A DNA stretch of 64,000 nucleotides from Caldilineaceae bacterium (GTDB lineage: Bacteria; Chloroflexota; Anaerolineae; Caldilineales; Caldilineaceae): positions 1 through 64,000 of the forward strand of contig JALHQH010000065.1 of NCBI GenBank assembly GCA_022842065.1, in the 5' to 3' direction. Positions 46,053 to 54,819 of this stretch are shown here, one piece after another; positions within the stretch are counted from its first letter, which is position 1; every line of letters starts with the position of its first letter. Below the pieces are notes generated by a model. That model made no database searches and was not told the DNA's origin. It worked only from the letters and a program-made list of their open reading frames with translations. The translations under genes were made by a program, and so were the position numbers.

Positions 46053-46486
46053 AAAAAAACCGCTACCCCGCCTTTCCCTTCACCCTGGCCACGCAACGCA
46101 ACCTTTCCTTAAAGCACGACCAAAGGTTTAATACTATTTTCAAAATAACCACATAATGTGGATAATAAAGCTGTAACCGGGCAACGGGGCATTTTCGCCA
46201 ACAGGTGAAAAATCACCAATCACCTAATCACCAGTCCCCTTCGTCCCAAAACGCCCGGCTCCCGCGTGTCAATTCACCACTGAAACGGTCACGAAACGCT
46301 TGCAAAACGCTCCTTCGGTTTTAATCAAAACGCCACTTGTGCTCATCGCATGAGCAGACGCCGGCATTGGCGTGTTGGTCTGCACCTTGCGAAAGGAGGT
46401 TGCCCATGTCGCTATGACTGATCGGCAAGCCAAAAAAGCAAACACAACTTTATTCAAACCGCATCGCAATCCAAAAGGAGTAAACG
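46053..46486. other. Leader region of the propeller/cytochrome gene
   Basis: No gene is supported. A short ACGCC-GGCATT-GGCGT stem lies at 46351-46366, and the CACCAATCACCTAATCACC simple repeat near 46208-46230. The AAAAGGAG ribosome site of the next gene is at 46475. I see no known riboswitch. Confidence 0.35.
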
Positions 46487-49400
46487 ATGGAACAACGCCC
46501 CAAGCAACTCTATCAACAAGCTTATCAACAAGTCTGGTTCGTTGGCCTGATTCTTTGCGCCACCCTGGTCGGCGTTTGGGCTATATCGACCTACCGCGTT
46601 AGCCGCGCCCAGGAGGTCAGTGGTGCCAGTGCCGCCGTCTTTGACACGCCCACCTATTCCAGCCCGATTGCCCTTTCCGCTAACAAGTTGCACGTCTGGG
46701 TCGTTAACCCCGATGACGACAGCGTTTCGGTGATCGGCAATTTGGACAGTACCCCCAGCGTGATCGCCACGGTACGCGTCGGTGATGAGCCGCAGAGCAT
46801 CGCCCTTGACACCGATGGCACGCCGGAAAGTTACCACGCCTATGTCGCCAACGCCGCCGGCAACAGTGTGACGATCATCACCGTCGAGAACAGCAGTGCA
46901 ACTAGCGTCACCATTGCGCAGCAGAAGAAGACACTAATCACCGGTGCAGAGCCATGGAACATCGTCGCCGCCCCCGATGGCCGCCGCGTCTTTGTCGCCA
47001 ACAGTGGGCAAGACACCGTCACCGTGATCCGCACCGACAATCAGAGCATTGTCGGTAACCTGAATCTGTTGACTAGCGCCTGTAATGTCGGTGAGGCCGG
47101 TCGCCACTTCGCCCCCCGTGGTCTCGCTGTCACCCAGAACAGTGACCGCCTTTATATCACCCGCTTCCTCTCTTTCACCAAGAGCGGCGGCATCCAGGGT
47201 AATGACGCGGGCAAAGATGGCATTGTCTGTCAATACAATATTCCCCCCACCGTGACCGATCTGCCGACATTGGGCACAACCGTGACCCTGGCTTCACAGA
47301 ACACCGGTTTTAACATTGACAGCAATGGCGACACGGTTGCGGATCCGACCTTTGCTTATCCGAATCAGTTGCAGAGTGTCGTCATCCGTGGCAACCAGGC
47401 TTACCTGCCCAACATTGCGGCGTCACCGTCGCGGCCGCTGCGCTTCAACACGGATACGCAGTCCTTTGTCAACGTGATCGACAACGCCACCACCGGCACG
47501 CCGGTTGATGCGGGGGCAGCCAAGTTCATCAACATGCACTTGGGTGCCCGTGAACCGGAAGTGCCCAAAAAGAAGATCTTCTTTGCCAACCCGTGGGCCA
47601 TCGCCTTTACCAACCAAAGTGGTGAGGGCAACGCCTATGCGGTTTCATCAGGCAGCGATGTGCTGGTCAAGCTGGATGTCGATGCCACCGGCGCGCTTTC
47701 CTTCACGGTGGACGCCAACACCACCCGCTACATCGATCTCAATGACCCCAACGATGCGGCGACCAGTGGCGACAAGGCCGGCAAAAATCCGCTGGGCATT
47801 GTCATTCGTGATGACCAGGCCTTTGTCATGAACTACATCTCGCGCAATGTCTCGGTGGTTGACCTGACGAGCGACAGTGTGGTCCAGTCGATCCGCACCA
47901 CGACGCTGCCGACTGCCGCTTCGATCGACGAAGAGCTGCACGTCGGTAAAGAGATGTTCTTCTCCTCACGCGGTAACTTTGACCGCCCGGCGGGAACGAC
48001 CGTTTCGACTCTAGATCGCCTCTCCAGCGAAGGCTGGCAGACCTGTTCGAGCTGTCACTTTGCCGGCTTGACCGATGGCGTCGTTTGGCAATTTGTCACC
48101 GGCCCGCGCAAGTCCGTGCCCATGAACGCCACCTGGAGCCCGCACAATCCCTTTGACCAGCGCATGCTCAACTACTCGGCAATCTTTGATGAGGTTGAGG
48201 ACTTTGAGATCAACATTCGTAACGTCTCTGGTCCGGGTGCTTTGGCCACACCGATTGCCGGCAGTGTCCAGGATCCCAACCACGGCCTAATCATCAGCGA
48301 CACGGGCAACATCAACTTTGCTCCTGCCGTGGTCAACGCCTTTGCCAAGCCGAATGCCAATCGCCCGCAACACTCGGTGACGCTACCCGGCAGCAGCAAG
48401 AGTTGGCCGGCGCTGACCGCCCTTAAACAATGGGTCCGCTTTGCCATTCGCACCCCCAACGGCATGTTGACCAGCGATGAACTGAGTGGTGCGAATGGCA
48501 ATACGCTGCCCAACAACGGCGCGATTGTCAGCAGTGATATCGCCCAAGGTCGCCGTTTCTTCTTCCAAACCGGCTGCCAGAACTGCCACGGTGGCAGCAA
48601 GTGGAGCACCAGCACCAAGGACTTCGCCGCCCCACCAGCCGCGGCTGATATTTCAACCGAAACCGGGGCTGCGAATACAATTACGGCCCAATTCATCGAC
48701 CGTTTCCTCTTTGACATCAAGTCATTCAACTTGGGTGTCGCCGGTCAGGGCAATCTAATCGGCAATAATGTCGGCGCCCCCGAAATCGCCACCAATGGTC
48801 AAATCGGCATCGGCAAGGACCACAATGGCGACGGCAAGGGTGATGGCTTCAACCCACCCTCCCTGCTCGCCATCTGGCAAGTGCCGCCTTACTATCACAA
48901 CGGGGCCTGTGAATCGCTGGCCTGTGTGCTCAGCAATGCCAATCATCGCACCGCCGGCCTACGCCAAGGGCAAAGCGACCCGATTGCTTCCGCCACCAAC
49001 CAGGCCAAGGTAATCGCCTTCCTGCAATCGCTTGATGCCGACACCGCCTTCCCGCTCAATCTCTATGTTGACCGCCATGATATCTTCAGCGACCCGCCCC
49101 GGCCGTTGATTGGCCAATCGACCATCTTGGGTGCAAATGTTTCGCTCTTTGGCGCCAAAAAGGATCTCGAAGATCTGATCGGCGACCTGGGCACAGGTGG
49201 CGTCACCATAAAGTTTGAAGTCGCCGTCGGCACCGTCTCGCCCGCCGAGGTGACCATTCCCGCCAGCCGCTTTGCCCAAGACTTTGGCCAGGCCGTGGTT
49301 ACCACCACGTGGACGCTCCCGGCCGGTGCCGCGACCGGTCCGGCCCAGGTGACCGTGACGGTTGATCCGAATAACACGCTGCCGGAGGATAAGGAAACGG

Positions 49401-50254
49401 ACAACAGCGCCAGCCGCAACATCCGGCTCCGCAACCCAGCCGCGGATCGCACGCCACCGGTTGTCACCGCCGCCCTGATCAGCGATGACAATCCTTTCAA
49501 CGACTTTGATCCGATTACCACCAGTGGCGATGTCAAGGTCAAGATCCAAGGTAGCGACCCCGCCGGCCCCACTGGCGAAACGGTCAGTGGACTGGATGCC
49601 TACTGTATTGTCAGCTACACCTATGACAATGTCCGCCGCCGCTGGGTCGAGCAGAACTGTGAATTTGAGGCCCTGCCGGCACCAAGTGCAACCAATACTT
49701 TTATCGTCGATGCTGAAATCGAAGCCAAAGCCGGCACTGCCTACATCTTTGTCTGGCTACGTGATCAAGCCGGCAACATCTCACGGCGCCCCGCCTTTGA
49801 TGTGATTAGCTTTATCAGCCCGGCACCGATTGAGCTGAACCGCAACGAAACACGCATCTTCCGCATTCCGTTGCCGGCGGGTAGCTTCACCCTCAACTTC
49901 GAAGTAGAATTTGGCGACATTGATGTGGCGGTCTTTGATGACTTCACCAGTACCACGGCACCCCGCTGTGCGCTGAGCGCCAACAATGGGCCCGTGGATG
50001 AAACCATCACCTTGCCCGGCAGCTGCACCTCCGGTCGCTATCAGGTGGAAGTGCGCGCCGCCGTCAACAGCCGCTTCAAAGTGAGCTTGGTGACAGAGGT
50101 GAGCGCGGCCGCAACCACCGCAGGCGCCAGCCCGAAAGTGCTGCTGGCTGAATTCGACCAGCCCACTGTCGTTGGCCCGCCCGCCTTGCAGGCTGCCATC
50201 GATGACGAGGAGAACGGGAACCAATCCGTCTATCTGCCGCTCGTGACACGGTAA
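46487..50254 (+). CDS. Secreted beta-propeller/di-heme cytochrome c peroxidase-like protein, YLPLVTR tail
   Basis: A 1255-residue protein with an N-terminal anchor or signal (about 17-35, WFVGLILCATLVGVWAISTY). Residues about 60-480 hold YVTN/NHL-type propeller repeats (VNPDDDSVSVIGNLD, VANAAGNSVTIITVE, VANSGQDTVTVIRTDN). Two haem motifs follow: CSSCH (C520-H524) and CQNCH (C697-H701), spaced as in MauG/di-haem peroxidases, with YYHNGACESLACVLSNANHR typical of that group. Residues 857-960 look like CARDB, 1000-1190 are Ig-like, and the end is NQSVYLPLVTR. It likely works in electron transfer or peroxide reduction outside the membrane. A strong AAGGAG starts it. Confidence 0.88.
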   Translation: MEQRPKQLYQQAYQQVWFVGLILCATLVGVWAISTYRVSRAQEVSGASAAVFDTPTYSSPIALSANKLHVWVVNPDDDSVSVIGNLDSTPSVIATVRVGDEPQSIALDTDGTPESYHAYVANAAGNSVTIITVENSSATSVTIAQQKKTLITGAEPWNIVAAPDGRRVFVANSGQDTVTVIRTDNQSIVGNLNLLTSACNVGEAGRHFAPRGLAVTQNSDRLYITRFLSFTKSGGIQGNDAGKDGIVCQYNIPPTVTDLPTLGTTVTLASQNTGFNIDSNGDTVADPTFAYPNQLQSVVIRGNQAYLPNIAASPSRPLRFNTDTQSFVNVIDNATTGTPVDAGAAKFINMHLGAREPEVPKKKIFFANPWAIAFTNQSGEGNAYAVSSGSDVLVKLDVDATGALSFTVDANTTRYIDLNDPNDAATSGDKAGKNPLGIVIRDDQAFVMNYISRNVSVVDLTSDSVVQSIRTTTLPTAASIDEELHVGKEMFFSSRGNFDRPAGTTVSTLDRLSSEGWQTCSSCHFAGLTDGVVWQFVTGPRKSVPMNATWSPHNPFDQRMLNYSAIFDEVEDFEINIRNVSGPGALATPIAGSVQDPNHGLIISDTGNINFAPAVVNAFAKPNANRPQHSVTLPGSSKSWPALTALKQWVRFAIRTPNGMLTSDELSGANGNTLPNNGAIVSSDIAQGRRFFFQTGCQNCHGGSKWSTSTKDFAAPPAAADISTETGAANTITAQFIDRFLFDIKSFNLGVAGQGNLIGNNVGAPEIATNGQIGIGKDHNGDGKGDGFNPPSLLAIWQVPPYYHNGACESLACVLSNANHRTAGLRQGQSDPIASATNQAKVIAFLQSLDADTAFPLNLYVDRHDIFSDPPRPLIGQSTILGANVSLFGAKKDLEDLIGDLGTGGVTIKFEVAVGTVSPAEVTIPASRFAQDFGQAVVTTTWTLPAGAATGPAQVTVTVDPNNTLPEDKETDNSASRNIRLRNPAADRTPPVVTAALISDDNPFNDFDPITTSGDVKVKIQGSDPAGPTGETVSGLDAYCIVSYTYDNVRRRWVEQNCEFEALPAPSATNTFIVDAEIEAKAGTAYIFVWLRDQAGNISRRPAFDVISFISPAPIELNRNETRIFRIPLPAGSFTLNFEVEFGDIDVAVFDDFTSTTAPRCALSANNGPVDETITLPGSCTSGRYQVEVRAAVNSRFKVSLVTEVSAAATTAGASPKVLLAEFDQPTVVGPPALQAAIDDEENGNQSVYLPLVTR

Positions 50255-50261
50255 TGAGGGA

Positions 50262-50332
50262 CCGGGGGTTGAAACCCCCGGCCATCAGCCGCCACTCCGT
50301 GGCTAAACGAGCCACGGAGTGGCGGCTGATGG
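50262..50332. repeat. Two adjacent perfect palindromes
   Basis: A 20-nt CCGGGGGTTGAAACCCCCGG stem (50262-50281) is followed at once by a perfect 23-bp palindrome, arms 50282-50304 and 50310-50332 (loop AAACG). A third short stem (CCCAGCC-TTTTAA-GGCTGGG, about 50336-50355) follows. They begin 7 nt after the stop of the propeller gene. Confidence 0.93.
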
Positions 50333-50359
50333 TAGCCCAGCCTTTTAAGGCTGGGGCAG

Positions 50360-50391
50360 AAAAAACCCGTGGCTCCCGCCACGGGTTTTTT
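50360..50391 (+). terminator. Rho-independent terminator
   Basis: AAAAAACCCGTGGC pairs with GCCACGGGTTTTTT around loop TCCC, ending in T6. It closes the transcript of the propeller/cytochrome gene after the stack of palindromes before it. It is symmetrical and can work in both directions. Confidence 0.93.
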
Positions 50392-50624
50392 CTTTGCCTG
50401 AACAGTGTCATTGGCATACGCTATATGTTTTTCTAGCCGCAGCATGCTTGTGATATAATTCACTTGTTTGCCCGACGTTTGGGTCAGCAACTGTGCCTTG
50501 ACTGCTCATCGATTCTGCCAACATGCCCTGTGGTCAGCAGCACGCACACAGGCCGGGAAAGGGTCACGCGAGTGACAGCAACCTGAAGGGAATTGATCGA
50601 GAAAGGCATGTTAGCATAATTCAT

Positions 50625-52532
50625 ATGATGAACTCTACATTTTTTCAACGATGCGCACGCGCGGGCCGATGGCTTGCCTTTGGCAGCGGCATGGCCGTTA
50701 CTGTGCTCCTGCTGGCCTGGCTGATGTTGGGCACCCAGCATGCCGGCGCAAGCACCCAAAGCGCATTGCGCACCAGCCAAACCACCCTTGGTGCAACGCA
50801 ATCTGATCGCAGCCGTGACACAATGACAACACTGCTGACCGCCTTGGCGGCAACCCCACCACTGACCCAGTCCCACGCGCTGCTGGCACAAGTTACCGCG
50901 AATGATCTCTTCCTGCCCGGCACCCAACCCGGCGGCCTGATCAGCAATCTAGCCGATTCGACCACTTGTACCTTTTGTCATGTCAATCACATTGTCAACG
51001 ACTATGCCGGCTCAATGATGGCCAACAGTGCGCGCGATCCGCTCTTTCGCGCCGCGTTACAGGTGGCCAATCAAGATGTCCCTGGCAGTGGTGAGTTTTG
51101 CATCCGCTGCCATTCGCCTAATGCGTGGCTCAGTGGGCGTGCCAGCGGCGATGGGGCCGACGGCAGTAAACTCAACGCAATGGATCTGCAAGGGATCAGT
51201 TGCACCACCTGTCATCGTTTGGTGCCGCCCACACCCTTTGCCGGCGAATCAACCCGCGATGCGGTCGAACGCGATCACATTCTGGCCACGGTCGGTGCTA
51301 CGATGACCGGCAGTGGGGCTTATATTTTGGACCGCGAAGAGTATCGTCGCGGCCCCTACCAGGTTTTCCCCCCGCACGCCGCCACGCAGACGAGCTATAC
51401 GCGCGCGTCAGAGCTGTGTGCGACCTGCCACGACATTGACAACCCCTTGCTCAGCTTTGATGAGGCCGCCGGCGAGTTTCGGCTGAATGCCCCGAATACC
51501 CCCGCCGATCCAACCGATCGCCTCTTCCCGGTGGAGCGCACCTATAGCGAATGGGCAGCTAGCGACTTTGCCAATGGCGGCGTGAGTGGGCTCGATTACC
51601 CCGGCATCCGCCGCGCTTCCAATACCGAGAGTGGACCGATCACTGTCTGCCAGGATTGTCACATGCCCATGGTAAAGTCACCCATGGCCCTGGGCTCACC
51701 CCAACGCGAAGTGGGCATCCACCAGTGGGCTGGTGGCAATAGTCGCTGGCAGAAGGGGATCTGGCAACTCTGGAAAGATGTCGCCGCCGACACCAGCTTT
51801 AACGCCGACCAGACCCTCGCCGCCACGACCAAGGGTGAGGAGATGTTAAGTCGCGCGGCAGAGCTGGAATTGGCGATTGTCAATAACCGCCTGCTGGTTT
51901 CTGTGATCAACAACACCGGTCACAAATTACCCACCGGTTACGCTGAGGGCCGCCGCATGTGGCTCCAGGTGATCGCTTATGCGGGGACGACGCCGATCTA
52001 TCAGAATGGCGTACCCGTTGATGGTGAGATCGGTCGCGGCGTCAAGGTCTACGAGGTCAAGCAGGGGATCACGCCTGGCCATGCCCAGGATCTGGGCAAG
52101 CCAACCCTGGCGGGCGAAGGCTTTCACTTTATCCTCAACAACGCGACGATGCTCGACAATCGGATTCCCCCGCGCGGTTTCACCAATGCGGCCTTTGCCG
52201 CCGCCGACATGGAACCAATGGGCTACAGCTATGACGACGGCCAATTTTGGGATATCACTACGTACCACATTCCGCCAGCCACGACCACCGTCAGTGTGAC
52301 CCTGCTCTACCAGACGGCATCACCTGAGTATCTCGACTTCCTTGAAACGAATGCCGACCTGGTGGTTGACGATGCCGTGCTGGGTGAGATGAATTGGGGC
52401 GAAACCCTCGGCCAACTGCGCCGCGACCTCGACCTGACCGCGCCCGCGATCATGGCCAGCGCGGTAATCACGCCGACCTTTGATCCGAATCTGCCGTTTT
52501 ACAGCGTCTACTTGCCGGTGGTGACGCAATAG
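50625..52532 (+). CDS. Secreted penta-heme cytochrome c, YLPVVTQ tail
   Basis: A 635-residue protein with an N-terminal signal or anchor (AGRWLAFGSGMAVTVLLLAW, about 12-35) and five CXXCH haem sites: CTFCH (C115), CIRCH (C159), CTTCH (C193), CATCH (C265), CQDCH (C342). VVSVINNTGHKLPTGYAEGR (about 425) marks the Ig-like C-terminal domain typical of surface multihaem cytochromes. The end is FYSVYLPVVTQ. It probably transfers electrons at the cell surface. The start at 50625 is preferred over 50523, because the upstream reading is not protein-like. A REP-like hairpin follows 5 nt after the stop. Confidence 0.9.
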   Translation: MMNSTFFQRCARAGRWLAFGSGMAVTVLLLAWLMLGTQHAGASTQSALRTSQTTLGATQSDRSRDTMTTLLTALAATPPLTQSHALLAQVTANDLFLPGTQPGGLISNLADSTTCTFCHVNHIVNDYAGSMMANSARDPLFRAALQVANQDVPGSGEFCIRCHSPNAWLSGRASGDGADGSKLNAMDLQGISCTTCHRLVPPTPFAGESTRDAVERDHILATVGATMTGSGAYILDREEYRRGPYQVFPPHAATQTSYTRASELCATCHDIDNPLLSFDEAAGEFRLNAPNTPADPTDRLFPVERTYSEWAASDFANGGVSGLDYPGIRRASNTESGPITVCQDCHMPMVKSPMALGSPQREVGIHQWAGGNSRWQKGIWQLWKDVAADTSFNADQTLAATTKGEEMLSRAAELELAIVNNRLLVSVINNTGHKLPTGYAEGRRMWLQVIAYAGTTPIYQNGVPVDGEIGRGVKVYEVKQGITPGHAQDLGKPTLAGEGFHFILNNATMLDNRIPPRGFTNAAFAAADMEPMGYSYDDGQFWDITTYHIPPATTTVSVTLLYQTASPEYLDFLETNADLVVDDAVLGEMNWGETLGQLRRDLDLTAPAIMASAVITPTFDPNLPFYSVYLPVVTQ

Positions 52533-52537
52533 ATCCT

Positions 52538-52599
52538 AAGGTCAGGCGTCCCTATGGGACGATCATGGACAACCTCGTCCCGTAGGGACGTCTGACCTT
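52538..52599. repeat. REP-like inverted pair, AAGGTCAGGCGTCCC type
   Basis: AAGGTCAGGCGTCCCTATGG (left arm 52538-52561) pairs with its inverse at 52576-52599 with two G-T type mismatches. The unit is the same one that forms the array at 54223-54530, so this is a dispersed pair of that family. It lies just past the cytochrome stop. Confidence 0.9.
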
Positions 52600-52814
52600 G
52601 GGGATAATTATCGCAATGCGGACACCCCATCCCAATTTAGAATTATTTAGTTGTGCGCAAACTATGACCGTTTTCCTATGATGTTCAGAGCCAGTAATTT
52701 ATAAACAGGCTCTTGGTGCCTTACAGTTTAGTTATGTGGATTAGGTTTTTGTCAATAAACAGGATTCGCTTATTTTACCTTTTTCGGCTGAAATCAAGTC
52801 AAAAAGAGCAGAAT

Positions 52815-53627
52815 ATGTCAAACCACTCACTTACCGCTGGTCATTATGATACCGATGTTTGCGCAGAAGGCTGGGCGCAAATCGAGCTACTGCTTCAGCG
52901 TAAATCGGGTGTCGGTCGCCCAACGACGCTTGACTTGCGTGTCGTCTTGAATGCCATCCTATATGTGGTGCGCACCGGTTGCCAATGGCGCAATCTGCCG
53001 CATGATTTTATCAAATGGAGCAGTGCCTATTATTACTTTCGCAAATGGTGCCAGGATGGCACTTGGCAAACCGTCAATCGCCACTTAGTCGAATGCGATC
53101 GCCTGCGGATGGCACGAGACCCTGAACCGACTGGGGCGATTTTCGATAGTCAAAGTGTCAAAACCACCGAAGCCGGCGGTGACAAAGGGCTCGATGGCGG
53201 CAAACTGATCAACGGTCGCAAACGCCATATCATCACTGACACGACCGGTCATTTACTCGAAGTGGTGGTGACCGCCGCCAATCTCCAGGATCGCGAAGGC
53301 GCTAAATTGTTGATAGCCAAACTCAAGACCGACACCCGCACGAACTTACAGAAAATCTGGGCTGATGGCTCTTATTTGGGTGAACCCTTTCTCACCTGGT
53401 TGACGACTGAATTACACAACATTCAACTCGAAATTGCCAAGACCCCGTCTAGTCAGAAAGGTTTCGTCCCCGTCCCTGTACGTTGGGTCGTTGCGCGCAC
53501 CTTTGCTTGGCTTGGACGCTATCGCCGCCTGAGCAAAGATTACGAACATTGCACCACTAGTAGCGAAGGCATGATTTATACTGCCTCCATTGCCACTATT
53601 CTCAAACGCTTTGCCTTGCCTGCCTAA
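52815..53627 (+). CDS. IS5-family transposase
   Basis: A 270-residue DDE transposase. GWAQIELLLQRKSGVGRPTT then GCQWRNLPHDFIKWSSAYYY is the IS5-type N-terminal domain, and the catalytic residues are D111 (GAIFDSQSVK), D184 (KIWADGSYLG) and E244 (LSKDYEHCTTS). ATG 52815 is chosen, because the upstream extension does not fit the family. Sequences resembling each other flank the gene (TAATTTATAAACAGGCTCT near 52694, TAATTTTTAAACAGCCTCT near 53625), but in direct orientation, so the terminal inverted repeats are not clear. The gene is complete and may be active. Confidence 0.92.
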   Translation: MSNHSLTAGHYDTDVCAEGWAQIELLLQRKSGVGRPTTLDLRVVLNAILYVVRTGCQWRNLPHDFIKWSSAYYYFRKWCQDGTWQTVNRHLVECDRLRMARDPEPTGAIFDSQSVKTTEAGGDKGLDGGKLINGRKRHIITDTTGHLLEVVVTAANLQDREGAKLLIAKLKTDTRTNLQKIWADGSYLGEPFLTWLTTELHNIQLEIAKTPSSQKGFVPVPVRWVVARTFAWLGRYRRLSKDYEHCTTSSEGMIYTASIATILKRFALPA

Positions 53628-53767
53628 TTTTTAAACAGCCTCTCACATAAATGTTCGATGCGCTAACCGGTCTGTATTAGGTAGAATCGCGTCTGGGCAA
53701 CGGTGTCTTACTGCGCCCGCTGCCCCTCAACACGCGACGAACCTGATGCAACCACGGAGCAACGATC

Positions 53768-54220
53768 ATGGCCAATACTTATACCTCACTTTTCTATCAC
53801 ATTGTCTTTAGCACGAAAGGGCGTGTGCCTTGGATTCAACCGGCCATCGCGCCGCGCATTTGGGAATATATCGGCGGCGTGGCGCGTGCCCACAAAATGA
53901 CAGCATTGCAGGTCGGCGGGATTGCCGATCATGCCCATGTGTTGATCATGGCACCCCCCACCATTGCACCAAGCAACATCGCCCAATATCTCAAAGGGGA
54001 TTCCTCGACATGGATACATGCAACCTTTCCCGCCTTGAGAAATTTTGCCTGGCAGGAAGGCTTCGGCGCGTTTACCGTGAGCAAATCAGCACGCCAGATC
54101 GTGATTGATTATATTCAAAATCAACCCGAACATCATCGACAGCGGACATTCCAAGCCGAATATTTGGAACTTTTGCAAAAACATGATGTGGATTACGACG
54201 AACGCTATCTATGGGGATGA
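53768..54220 (+). CDS. tnpA: IS200-type Y1 (HUH) transposase, REP-associated
   Basis: A 150-residue single-domain HUH endonuclease. YTSLFYHIVFSTKGRVPWI opens it, H55-A-H57 in GIADHAHVLIMAPP is the HUH metal motif, and Y115 in IDYIQNQPEHH is the catalytic tyrosine. It belongs to the group that moves as a solo TnpA without TnpB; none is present here. The sequence ends 2 nt before a perfect 29-bp palindrome and a REP-like array, so a RAYT-style link between the enzyme and its repeats is likely. The start is ATG 53768. Confidence 0.9.
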   Translation: MANTYTSLFYHIVFSTKGRVPWIQPAIAPRIWEYIGGVARAHKMTALQVGGIADHAHVLIMAPPTIAPSNIAQYLKGDSSTWIHATFPALRNFAWQEGFGAFTVSKSARQIVIDYIQNQPEHHRQRTFQAEYLELLQKHDVDYDERYLWG

Positions 54221-54222
54221 GC

Positions 54223-54530
54223 CTAAGGTCAGGCGTCCCGCTGGGACGGTGGATGACACCGTCCCAGCGGGACGCCTGACCTTAGGTGCGAAGCACCGCC
54301 CCGTCCCTCCACACCCCGTCCCAGCGGGACGCCTGACCTTAGCGCGAAGCACCGCCCCGTCCCTCCACACCCCGTCCCAGCGGGACGCCTGACCTTAGGT
54401 GCGAAGCACCGCCCCTCTACACCCCGCACCCCGTCCCAACGGGACGCCTGACCTTAGGTGCGAAGCACCGCCCCGTCCCTCCACACCCCGTCCCAGCGGG
54501 ACGCCTGACCTTAGGTGCGAAGCACCGCCC
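54223..54530. repeat. REP-like array: one inverted and five direct copies
   Basis: A perfect 29-bp palindrome (arms 54223-54251 and 54257-54285, loop GATGA) opens the array. Copies of the unit CGTCCCAGCGGGACGCCTGA... start at 54260, 54317, 54373, 54432 and 54489, a period of 56-59 bp. Each unit has two stems (CGTCCC-GGGACG and GGTGCGAAGCACC). The first copy is inverted. The same core is seen at 19281-19350 and 52538-52599. It lies directly 3' of the Y1 transposase, as REP/BIME clusters do with RAYT genes. Confidence 0.95.
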
Positions 54531-54819
54531 CCCTACCCCCATCCTGTAGGGATGTCTACACTTACCTCAAAAACGCCCCAAAAACGCCGCCAAAACGCGC
54601 CCTCTTTTATCCTAGCACTACATCACACCCTCATTGCCACTGTAATCATCCCTTATTTCCGAATCTTGTGAAGTTTTGTGAAGTTTTCCCGCCGCCTAGC
54701 TGCTATCGTTGCAGACGAACACGCAGCCTTACCCAAAACGGTTGTCTCACCAGCGCAGTTGCTACCCTTTGTTGCACACAGTCTCACTTTCACTTTATCT
54801 TGTCAGAAGGAAGGCACAA

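Noticed and set aside
46053..46486. A riboswitch in the cytochrome gene leader
   Set aside because: No conserved core of a known class (c-di-GMP, cobalamin, TPP and others) could be matched by eye; only a short stem is present.
50460..50624. c-di-GMP riboswitch before the penta-heme gene
   Set aside because: CACGCACACAGG and a GGGAAAGGG run give a superficial likeness, but the tetraloop-receptor and the second stem are not found in order.
52690..53650. Terminal inverted repeats for the IS5-type element
   Set aside because: The two AT-rich TAATTT..AAACAG.CTCT segments are in direct, not inverted, orientation, so I did not set element boundaries and annotated only the transposase.
54223..54530. 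CRISPR array
   Set aside because: The units are nearly identical over their whole length with no unique spacers, and they have REP-type double stems.
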